From the NCBI RefSeq assembly GCF_000005505.3, contig NC_016134.3, forward strand, positions 26,053,584-26,117,583: a stretch of DNA of 64,000 nucleotides, given 5' to 3'. The notes under the pieces were generated by a model, which saw nothing but the letters and a program-made list of their open reading frames with translations, did no database searches and was not told the origin of the DNA. This DNA comes from Brachypodium distachyon (taxonomy: Eukaryota > Streptophyta > Magnoliopsida > Poales > Poaceae). The translations under genes were made by a program, and so were the position numbers. Shown here piece by piece: positions 44,709 through 53,655 of this stretch (its first letter is position 1; every line of letters starts with the position of its first letter).

Positions 44709-45953
44709 TCAGGAGAGGTGCCCGATATCCCCGCAGTTGAAGCAGGCCCCGGCAGCGCGGCGCTCCTCGTGACGCTGCTCGCGCTTCTCCTTGATGGTCT
44801 GCAGAGTGCGGCAGTCCTGCGTGTCGTGGGTGGCGTTGGTGTGGATGGGGCAGCGTGCGGCTGCTGCTAGGTTGCGGCCCGATGCTCCTGCCGACGCAGC
44901 CTTCTTGGTGGACCTCTGGGGAGCCCTCGGCTCCGCAGCGAGTACCTGCTTCCCGCCGCGCTTTCGGGAGCCCTTCTTCCCGGAGCCCTCCGGTGGGTTT
45001 GCCGCCGCTTTGGCGGCAAGCTCAGGCACCAAACGCCCTTCCTCGGCCATCGCGCATTTGTGCGTGAGAGCGTAGAGATCCTTGGTGGTCTGGATCCGGT
45101 GTGTGTTAAGCTTCTCATGCATCTTTGGATCACGGACGTTGATGGTGTACGTGTTGATGATGGCGGCCACTTCTGCCTCAGGGATGGAGTAGGTGAGGTT
45201 GGAGAACCTGTTGGTGAAGTCCCGCAACATCTCCCCCGGCTTCTGCACGACCGTGTGCAGCTCCGCCATGGTTCCCGGGCGCTTGTAGCCGCCCTGGAAC
45301 GCGTTCACAAACTGCTCACGCAGGTCAGCCCAGGAGGCTATGGACCCGACGGGCGGGTTGAGCAACCAGATCCTCGCCGATCCTTTGAGGACCATCGGGA
45401 ACCATTTGGCCCTGACCTTGTCGTCGGCGTCGATGGTATACATCCCCAACGTGTAGGTCAGGAGGAAATCCTTGGGGTTCACGGTCCCGTCGTACGTTCC
45501 AAGTGTCGGTGCTCGGAACTTGCGGGGCCATGTCACCCGGCGCAGCTCGCGAGTGAACACAACACAGCTATCCTCGGGGCCCATGGGAGCGTCCTCCTGC
45601 TCCTCCGGGCGTTGGCGTTCTACTTCACGCCGGCGCCGGCACTCCAAGCGCAGGCGGAGGTCTTCCTGTTGGTGGGCGTTCAGGACGCCTCGCGCGTCAC
45701 CCCGTGTGGCGGTCGGTGACGAACCTGAGGATCCTACGGGATCCTCACCTTCTTGCCCTCCCCGCGGGGGAGGGTGCTCTCCGTGTCCTGAGACGCGGGG
45801 CGCGTCTCCGCGTCCCGGGTTCTGTCCCCGGCCCGAACCAGCTGGGGCGCCCTCGCCTTGCGGCTGCTGGGCGGCGGGTGCAAGGAGCTTGTCCAGCTCC
45901 GAATTCCATGCTTCATGCGCCGGCGTGCCTTGCGGTGGCTCGTAGCGCACCAT
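44709..45953 (-). pseudogene. gag of gypsy element 2, stop inside the zinc knuckle
   Basis: A 414-codon frame. An acidic, low-complexity N-terminus is followed by the retrotransposon gag domain (YDGTVNPKDFLLTYTLGM, WFPMVLKGSARIWLLNPP, LREQFVNAFQGGYKRPG, LRDFTNRFSNLTYSIPE). A basic region and a zinc knuckle follow: CFNCGDIGHLS, then TGA at 44709-44711, then DCP, so the stop lies between the His and the last Cys. Upstream of the start a leader continues to the PBS at 46484. Confidence 0.87.
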
Positions 45954-46502
45954 GACACGCGCGGCTATGATGGCTTCTGCCGGGGTCTGGGCGGGAGGCT
46001 GCCGATTCTCGGACCGGCTGCCCTCTGCCCTGTCACCCGGCGCCCTCGGATGAGTGGGGCGAGACTCCGTCGGCGTCGCACGTGACGCACTGTGTTCGTA
46101 GCGCAGCTATCGTTGCGCATCTTCGGCCCGCGAGTGGTCTCGCTGGCCGGCATGGGCGGCATTGTGGCCGCTCGCGCGACTGGCTCCAGCGCTGGGAGCC
46201 GCAGGCCCCCTCGGTCGGTTATCCGCCAACGGCCGAGGAGGTGGAGGGGGTAGCTGCGATTGCTGCTGCTACCGTGGAGGGGACCCCTGGTCACCCTGCA
46301 CCTGTGACGCGCGCGCGGCGTCATGGAACCGAGTGCACATGGCGAGTGTGTCGCGCAAGTCGACCCGGGGCTCGTCTGCCTTCTTGGGTGGCATGGCGAG
46401 CTAGTCGTTGAAGATGCCGCAGGCGAAGGAGCTGGAGTTGATGACGATGACGCTGGTGATCACCCGAAGCTCTCTGCACGCCCCCCTACCTGGCACGCCA
46501 GA
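45954..46502 (-). other. Leader and primer-binding site of gypsy element 2
   Basis: Next to the 5' LTR on the - strand, TGGCGTGCCAGGTAGGG (46500-46484) forms the PBS; this type is common in Tat-like grass elements. The remaining leader is GC-rich with no supported ORF of its own; an upstream start for gag within it cannot be excluded. Confidence 0.65.
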
Positions 46503-46893
46503 TGTCGGAGCACGGTCTCCGGCACCGGGGATGTTGAGCACCCCCTTTTCGGTTCGGTGGAGGGCGAGGTGATCGCTCCGGCGATCGCCGGCGTGGCGAT
46601 AGACACGAAGAGTAAACGCAAGAGTTTTACCCAGGTTCGGGCCACCCGGAGGTGTAACACCCTCCCGGCTAGCGCATCCGCTAGTTGGCGGGTGGCGGTC
46701 CTATGACTTACCGGGGTCGGGGTCCCCGGGAGCGCTCCGTACTTGGCTCCTGGCTTTGTCTTCACTGGGGGCCGTCCCCTTGAGGCAGGCTTCCCGGGCT
46801 CGTTATTTCCCGAGAGTCCTTCCTGATGTGGCCCCGTCAAAGGCGACCCACGCATCCAGTATCAGTGGGACCCCGTGGGCCACTGGTACGACA
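46503..46893 (-). repeat. 5' LTR of gypsy element 2 (391 bp, internally deleted)
   Basis: Same ends as the 840-bp LTR, but about 449 bp are missing. The joint lies at CACCCT (about 46660), and CACCCT occurs at both borders of the missing segment in the full LTR. The region that would carry much of the promoter is lost. Confidence 0.93.
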
Positions 46894-46941
46894 TAAGCCA
46901 AAAGTCAGAAAGCAGTTTTAAGCCCAACAAACAGGGCCATA

Positions 46942-48189
46942 GTTAATTTACTTCTGTCAATTATTATTCCAAATTTCCATGAAGCATATCTCAGTCACCT
47001 ACTCAGTATCTATTTTCTTATGTTTCAAATTTTGAGTGAACTGATTGTGCACGATGGCCAGAGATCCATTATTTGACAATACCACTACAGCCACCGGTCA
47101 CCATCTTCCTATGATTCCATCTCATCTTGATTTTAAATATTAGATTCGATCCAATCTCTCACTTCTTTTGTTCTTGCAATTGTTTTGCTGGTACAAGCAT
47201 ATGTTTCTTTCACGAGTTCTTTCATTTATCTTTTCGTCTTTATTGCTACAGGATTAATTGAAGGTTCTCTTCACAATAAATAATGAATAAGTGGTATCAG
47301 TTTATCTCATTTGCAGGAGATTTTCAAGCAACATAAGGAAGTTGTTGATGGCTTCTGGAGATGACCGTCTCTCTCTCAACAATCACTCAAACAGCAGGTT
47401 CTGAAATTGGTCGCTGCTCTCTCTCAAAACTGTCTTTTTGAGTTCTATCTCATACCATGTGTATATGGTGTTGTTTAGTTTGCTTGAGCGAAGATCCTTG
47501 CCCAAATTGTCCATGATAGTACTGTGTAGAAACAGGTCACTTGGTCACCCACCAACTGTTTGTTAAAATAAAACAGTACCCCTATTATGTAGTATGAGAT
47601 TTTGTTTCAAAAAGCTTAGTTGTTTTGGCCTATGATGTTCTGTACTTTCTCATCTCCTTCGTTATATATATTAGATATTAAAAGTTGCTAAGGTTGCATT
47701 CAATCAGAAATCCTAGGTTCCTTTTCGAGACAGTGGCTAATACTACTTATGAGTTATGATGTATGTATGTTATCTATCTTGTTTGCACTTCAGTACATAA
47801 ATATAAGCAAGTAACAGAGATGGAAGGAGGCACTACAAGGTACAGGTGAAAATACTCACAGTAAACATCTATGCGGTCATATTATGTACCTTCACATATC
47901 CCTCAGATATTATGCTATTTGGTTTCTTTCCTATATGCAAACAATGAATGATGTATATGGTTATGGTACTTGGAGGGCTAGAGTTCCATCATTTTGTTTG
48001 GCTTCTAATCTGCTGGCTATTATGGATGGAAGGAAAAAAGAGCAAGACACTGAATTGTCCTTATCTATTTTCCCCATTTTTGAATGAACAAGTGGTTGAT
48101 AAGTTGCCAAGATACACTATTGACATCTTCAAGTTTTGAATGAAGTAATGGATGATATCTAATGTTTATCTTTAGGTCCAACCATGTAA
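46942..48189. other. Helitron interior, right part
   Basis: AT-rich DNA with an exon-like phrase near 47320-47400 preceded by a TTTGCAG acceptor-like site. It could be a captured gene fragment but no family is recognised. Short frames at 47884-48139 have no domain. Confidence 0.45.
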
Positions 48190-48230
48190 ACCCTCCTAAT
48201 TTCCGTCGCAACAAGCGGGATATCATCTAG
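48190..48230 (+). other. Helitron 3' terminus (hairpin plus CTAG)
   Basis: CCCTCCTAATTTCCGTCGCA, then ACAAGCGGGATATCATCTAG, then host T. A GC-rich short hairpin 8-10 bases before a CTRR end, inserted before T, is the diagnostic structure of plant Helitron 3' ends. Confidence 0.6.
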
Positions 48231-48689
48231 TTACTAAACCATGGCTTGACTTGTTGACTTCTTGACTGAACCCCATCGTTGGTTCAGATCGCAGAGATCG
48301 GCAACACGTCAAGTACTTTCCGACGATCCGATGGAATCGGGCGAGACGCACACGTACAGAGCAAAGCCAGCACGTCAAGCACGCACGAGAGGAATTGATT
48401 TGTTTGGAGATTGCTACAGGCCCGTGTCGAGCCTGTTCTCTTTATTTCTGAATTTTCTGGGTAGTAGATACAGGCAACGAGTACATGTATATATTGGTGC
48501 AATACTAGAGCAAACCTACTAGGAGATGGATTTTAATTTAGTCGGATACAATTTCTACTCGGACTGGAATTTCCAAACACCACGTGCTTACCTAACACTC
48601 ATGTGGCTTCACCATGACTTGTTGGCTTCTTCACCGAACAAGACTTGTTGACTTGGTTTTTGCGAACAAGAATTTATGGTATGTTCTAC

Positions 48690-48800
48690 TCCTTCCGTTC
48701 TGAAATAAGTGACGTGGATTTGAATAGATTCTTATGCGACGTGGATTTGAATAGATTCTTATGCAAATTCACGTCACTTATTTCAAGACGAAAAGAATAT
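48690..48800. mobile_element. Stowaway-like MITE
   Basis: Starts TCCTTCCGTTCTGAAATAAG and ends in the inverted complement CTTATTTCAAGACGAAAAGA, with GTGACG/CGTCAC inner matches. Length is about 110 bp. The outer CTCC-type border is imperfect and the TA duplication is not certain. Confidence 0.6.
48711..48764. repeat. 27-bp perfect tandem duplication inside the MITE
   Basis: The unit starting GACGTGGATTTGAATAGATT occurs at 48711-48737 and 48738-48764 without differences. Confidence 0.95.
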
Positions 48801-49306
48801 GTAAATTGTGTGTTATATCCTAAGAAAGAAAAACATGCGAATCTGATAAACTCTCTTAAGTAATTTTGCAAGAAGAGCAACACATCTTATTACCTATCTT
48901 TTTAGAACAACTTGATTAGCTAAAGTTTTCATTAGGAAAACTTAACAAGCTAATTATTCTTTTTGTACAACAACTTTTTTATTTTAGCTAACTGTTCTAG
49001 AATTTATTAGTTCCAAATGGGCCTCAAGCCCATGAACCCACCGCCTTCCAATTTTTTTACTCTAACCATCCCGTTCTTCTCTGCAGAGATGCGGACATGT
49101 TTCTTCCACCCGGTATAAATCGACTTCCATCAGATTTAGACCTTCCATTCTTCTATCCTCCCCTAGCCCATCTTCCTATCACACATATCATTAGCTAGAT
49201 TTTAGCTACGAATTTATCCCTAAAGTTGTTTTATTCAGATGTAACCTGAACAATCCTAATTAGGTTAGTACCATCTGGGACTTAATTTGGTTGGTTCAGA
49301 AGTTGT

Positions 49307-49579
49307 CACTACACCACGTTTCAAATTAGAAGGCATCTTTTTTTTTCGAAAAATGAGGGTGTACCCGGCCTTTGGATCCATCGATGCACACAACCAATTA
49401 AAAGGCATCTAAAAAAGCCTCAAAATAATGACAAAATGCCTCCGAAAATGTTTAGAGGCTTTTTAAAATATGACAGCGAAATTGGGTAAGGGAAATGTCC
49501 TTCAGGCTTTTGAAAAAAAAAGCCTCCAAATATAGCAACCAAGGCTTTCTTAGAAATACCTTCAATTGTTATTGCAGTG
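49307..49579. mobile_element. CACTA-like non-autonomous element (candidate)
   Basis: Left end CACTACACCACG; right end, in complement, CACTGCAATAAC. Inside are repeated AGGCATTTT/AGGCTTTTT blocks in both orientations, as in CACTA subterminal repeats. The TSDs do not match (TGT against TTT), so the call is tentative. Confidence 0.35.
49337..49395 (-). mobile_element. LINE- or SINE-like 3' tail inside the CACTA-like element
   Basis: On the - strand the sequence runs GTGTGCATCGATGGATCC, then GGCCGGGTACACCCTCATTT, then TTCGAAAAAAAAA. A GCATC...GGCCGGG...CCCTC..TTCGAAAAA order is common at the 3' ends of grass non-LTR retroelements. It is probably a short 5'-truncated insert. Confidence 0.4.
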
Positions 49580-49701
49580 TTTTAAAAACTGGGTTCCCAA
49601 TCAATTTCGCTGCGCACTCTTCCCGCCTCATCTATGATTTTCACTAACCCAAACTAATTTTATGGATATGTTGATCATTATATTACATTTATTATTTAGT
49701 A

Positions 49702-49824
49702 CTCCTTCCGTCCAAGAAAGGATGTTTTAACTTTGACTAAATTTGAATGCATCTATACACTAATCATGTCTAGATACATCCGAATTTTGACAAACTTGAG
49801 ACATCTTTTGTTAGATGGAGGGAG
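49702..49824. mobile_element. Stowaway MITE (123 bp)
   Basis: Terminal inverted repeats CTCCTTCCGTCC and GGATGGAGGGAG (right end reads GGAGGGAG), flanked by TA at 49700-49701 and 49825-49826. The internal phrase GTCTAGATACATCCGAAT is typical of this Tc1/mariner-related family. Confidence 0.85.
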
Positions 49825-49859
49825 TATTATATTTGCTAAAAGACGTGATTTTGTCATGG

Positions 49860-50739
49860 TAAGTTCATGATTTTTCTATTGCCTTCCATTCTTCTTATGG
49901 GCTTATATTTTGGTGGGATTTTTTTGTTAATTGGCAATGTGAGACTAAAGATACCATGCTCCACGATGGAACAAAACTACTCAACACCCATATCCTGCCA
50001 TGTGTGGAAGCCGGAAGAGAGCAGCACATGCGCCGCCTAGCCGCTACCGACGGCGGTAACGCCTGTGAGGAAGGGAGCAGGGTTGGGATTTGCTGGCAAA
50101 TTGCAGAGGAGAGCGGCCTTCGTGGAAGGAACATAGGCCGGTGGACGGCAGAGGAGCAACCGCCGCACGTAGAAGGATTGCCGACGGGCTTAGGAGAAGT
50201 CTATGGACATCACAAGAGAGCATGTGGCGGTCTCCGCGACTTGCCTCCATTGGCACGAGCTCCGGACAGCAGAGGAGAGGAGGACATGACAGCTCTCCCT
50301 GGCGGCACGAGCCACGTCATCCCCGGGAAGGCGTGGCCCCAGATCCAAGGCCTGACACCTCTGATGTCGATGGACTTCTCCTGAGACAGTGGACCTACTT
50401 CACCTAAAATAGAGGCGGAAGCTCGAAATGAAACGCAGTTGTGGAGCAGGCGTGAGAAACAAACAAACAAAAAAAATCAAGGACATCCAATGCATGGAAT
50501 TCGGTTTGTCCAATCCAATCTTCGACTTGGGCCTTAATTCAGTGCATCCAGTTATCCAAAACCCGGGCGTCGGACACCCAAGATACGGAATTTCTACCGG
50601 AGGGCCGTTCGGCGCCTTCTATTGCGGAACGAACACTCGCAAGGCACCCCCAGATGAACCCACACCTCAGTACCAAATCAGCCCCCTTGTGCCCTGCCCG
50701 ACCCAGACCCCTCCGCCCTGCTTGCCCCCGACCTCGTCC
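49860..50739. other. Intergenic region upstream of the capping enzyme
   Basis: A 142-codon + frame (49956-50384) overlaps a - frame; neither has a recognisable domain. 50500-50740 leads into the GC-rich start of the capping-enzyme gene and is likely its promoter. Confidence 0.5.
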
Positions 50740-50838
50740 CCGCCGAGCTCTCTAGCCGTCCTCCGCCGGGGGCGCCCAACCCTAGCGCTCCCGCTCGGCG
50801 ACCGACGGTGGCGCTCCGGCTCGGCGCAGCGTGAAACG
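50740..50838 (+). other. Candidate 5' UTR exon of the capping enzyme
   Basis: GC-rich leader ending GTGAAACG followed by the donor GTGAGT at 50839. It contains CCCAACCCTAGC, an AACCCTA-type motif common in plant leaders. The transcription start is not fixed. Confidence 0.5.
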
Positions 50839-53594
50839 GTGAGTAACCTCATCTCATGTCGCTTCTCTCCCGTCCCACCCCCCGTGCTCCTCACTCCGAA
50901 TGCGCAGTGATATTTCTCGACGATTCTCTCGCCCCCTTTCCGTTTTAATCGCTCTTCCGGAGCCGGAGCAGTCGGCGCGGGATTCATCGCGCGCGTGCGG
51001 CGAATCCCATCGGCCGAGCACCGTAATGAGCTAGGGTTCGGTTCCTGAAACCCTAGCTTTCGGCTTTGGGTGTTGTACTTGGTGGTTGGTTGTTTTCGTG
51101 TACTTCGTAGTACCTTGCTTAGTGTTTATCTGCCTTTTTGGTATCCTCGTCATTGTCTAGCAAGATTGCCTGGAGAAATTCATCCGTTCCATAGGAGGAA
51201 GTATCGGTTTGAAATATTTGAAGGTAAATAACCATATAGAGGTGCATTTTTTTTTCCATTCCGTTGTGGGGAAGAACCAGTTTTAAAATTGTTATGTGTT
51301 CTTCTTCACTTCTGCCCTTTACGCAATACCAGTGTGTTGCACTACATGTTTAAGGAATGGTGTACTACCATTTGTTTAGCGCAATACCCGTGTGTTGCAC
51401 TACATGTTTAAGGAATGGTGCACTGCCATTTATTGTCCCAAATCAAACAATCCATATCGATTCCCATCTCGATCTTCTGTGCCAAATCAACAGGTGGTGT
51501 GGTCTGGAGGTGACGGACCGCTGCCACCAATTTGCGATCTTTATAGGATTAAAGATTGTAACTGGCTAACGGCTAAAGACCTCCAGCGATTGCACGAGCA
51601 ATCTGCGCCGCGGGCAGAGAGCAAATGCGCACCGCAAGCGTTGCCCACATGGCAGCACCCGGATGGTCGCGCACACGTGGTACTCTGAGCTCATGGGGAT
51701 CTCATAAAGGCAAGCCCCGTGGCCACCTTGGCCGCAAATCACTCCCGCTTCCCCTCGACTTGATTTGAACTGGTTTCCATCCCTCCACGCATGGCGGCTC
51801 CCATACCCTATCCTGCAGATCCCTTGCTCCTAAATCCCTCTCCTGGAGTCCCCCTCCCTCCTTCTTACCCGCTGTGCTCTGCTCTCTGCCGGGCGGAATG
51901 CTTGCACTCTCGACGTCTGCCTCCACCATCACGCGTTGGGTACGCTTGCCCAGTTCTTTCCTGTTTCTCGCCCCCCCCCCCCCCCCCCCAACGGTTTGCT
52001 TCTGGTGTGGTGCGGTCCCGTTGGCAGGGCGTGGGCAATTCACTAATTCGGTGCGGCCTTGCGAACCCTAGGTTGGTTGTGTTCTCACTGTTCTCATAGG
52101 GTGGGTACATCAATGGTCTGGGTTTGTTCTTGTGTTCTTCTGTGCATCTTCAAGACCTGTAGCTGTTAACCTTGGTTAGCTGCTAATTCGAAAGATTAGA
52201 TTGCCTGCAAGAAGCAACATTACCAACCCTGCCAGTGTGGCAATCGTTGTGTTTGATGGCATTGCGGTTTGTGGATTGTGTGGTTGAAGATATGGGGGAG
52301 GGTTGCTTGAAGCAACAAACTGATGCATCTATCATTCTAACCAAGAAATCTTACAACACAACAACAGAAACAAATGAGCTTCACCCTAAAAAATCACAGA
52401 ACAGTGAGAGCATTCAATTTCATTCAAGCCATCTCTAATGGATGACAATTTTCTACAAGCGAGTTCAAAAGAACTGCAGATTGCTACAAGACATCACAGA
52501 GAAAGATGAATAGTCATCGGGTAAATCTAGCACTTGGGCACAAATTAAAGAAGCTTTTCACTGCAATTGAATTGACATGCCATGGTGTTGGTGCAGTACT
52601 ACTCTTGTACTGCTGCGTAGAGATGAACAAGGCCTTGCAAGAAAAAGTTTGATGGACTCGCGACTCAATCATGAGATGAATAAGCTGAACAGGAGGTGAA
52701 TAGCCCAACCATGAATCCACAAATAAGCAGTTCACAAGAGGAAAAACAGATCTGAGTTGATTAAAAACATGAAATGCGCGGAGATGGCAGCTTGATGGTC
52801 GTGATGATTTCATGGTAGTTGGTTTCATGTTAGTACCAGCTATCTTGTTTAAACTTTGAACCGGATATCCTTTCTGCATCGCATGTTGCTTGTAGGATTC
52901 GGTATACTGGCAGTACGCACTGTATATCACTGTGTTTTCGAATTGGCAGGATTCTACTATTGATGGTTTGTTTCTGTTTTTCATTCCTGACATGCCTATC
53001 CTTCAAGGTATTTTCCTTGAGATTGTTGTTTAGTCCTGTTGGGCAGCTTGAGTGACTTGAAGTACTGCTGTTCTGTTTTAAAACTTTACTGCCATTCCTT
53101 ATTTTTTTGCATTTTTTTTGCAAGGCACCAAAATATAAACGATCAAACTCTTATGTATTGCGCTCTAGGTGAGTCTTAGTAATATATCAGCTTCGTAGTT
53201 CAGGCAGCAGTTCAATCGAAATCTGAAATCTTCAGGACATCACCTGCTTTACATAGGAGTGAGCAGCCAGGCAGGCAGGCATTATGGTAGTAGCTATATG
53301 ATGTTTTATTTATTATCTGCGATTTGCATAAGAACGGAACCCTCTCAAAGGATGCAGTGTATGTTTCTTAGAGCACATGAAATGCTTTCTAATGAAGCTC
53401 TCAAAAACTGTTCCCCCCTTCCTTTGTTCATCGGCTCACATGTAATAATTGAAATTTATCTGAATGCTTAGTTTCCTTTTTTTTATCTGCTGTGCTGTCC
53501 ATATATCTCAAAGGTGCTAGTTGTCTGAATGTCTTTTACTGTATTTCCTTCTTACTAATGACTTATGATATTTTCATTATGTGCTTGCTATTAG
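50839..53594 (+). other. Leader intron of the capping enzyme (about 2.75 kb, inferred)
   Basis: The donor at 50839 and the acceptor TGCTATTAG at 53594 border it; the coding exon's ATG lies 61 bases downstream. The intron holds a 58-bp tandem repeat (51323-51438), a C-rich promoter-like block near 51660-51990 with an 18-C run, and no supported gene. A second promoter may lie inside (see findings). Confidence 0.5.
51323..51438. repeat. 58-bp tandem duplication
   Basis: Copies at 51323-51380 and 51381-51438 both start GCAATACC and contain GTGTGTTGCACTACATGTTT. They differ at a few positions. Confidence 0.85.
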
Positions 53595-53655
53595 GTGTAA
53601 AATACAATTGGATTTGAGGGATATGTTAAGTAGTGGATGTTGAATGATCTTCTCT

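Larger units (their letters stand above)
34433..46893 (-). mobile_element. Ty3/gypsy retrotransposon (Tat-like lineage), 12.5 kb, both LTRs present
   Basis: Ends TGTCGGAGCACGG and GGTACGACA, with a perfect 5-bp TSD TAAGC at 34428-34432 and 46894-46898. gag-pol reads on the - strand: gag 45953-44709, protease 44417-43653, RT 43435-42524, RNase H and integrase 42313-40323. A spliced ORF with a PF04195-like domain runs on the + strand at 35692-38976. By eye the LTRs differ at about 15 of 391 shared positions. Stops in gag, protease and integrase show it is inactive. Confidence 0.95.
34254..46938. mobile_element. MITE (GGCCCTGTTT-type TIR) split by gypsy element 2
   Basis: Left part 34254-34432 begins GGCCCTGTTTAGTTGGGC. 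Right part 46899-46938 ends GCCCAACAAACAGGGCC, its inverted complement. The restored length is about 219 bp. Both sides are flanked by ATA (34251-34253, 46939-46941), a 3-bp target duplication that fits a PIF/Harbinger (Tourist-like) element, though the TIR also resembles some hAT MITEs. It has no coding capacity. Confidence 0.72.
19493..48230 (+). mobile_element. Probable non-autonomous Helitron (about 3 kb) expanded by nested retrotransposons
   Basis: The 3' terminus is characteristic: a small imperfect hairpin (CCGTCGCAACAAGCGG) followed by ATATCAT and CTAG, then host T. A candidate 5' terminus starts TCTTATATATAAACTC at 19493; AT-rich TC starts like this are typical, although the base before it is T rather than the usual A. 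Without the inserted elements, host segments 19493-19659, 32961-34432 and 46899-48230 total about 3 kb. They carry GC-rich exon-like DNA and duplicated intron-exon-like pieces, as expected for gene-fragment-capturing Helitrons. No Rep/helicase is present. The 5' end is the weak part of this call. Confidence 0.4.
48231..49306. other. Intergenic region
   Basis: No supported gene. The phrase GACTTGTTGACTT recurs near 48250 and 48645. A Stowaway-like MITE lies at 48690-48800. Confidence 0.6.

Noticed and set aside
45060..45719. 219-codon open frame on the + strand
   Set aside because: Shadow of the element 2 gag domain.
49956..50384. 142-codon + frame as a gene
   Set aside because: Overlaps a comparable - frame, with no domain, no start context and no exon structure.
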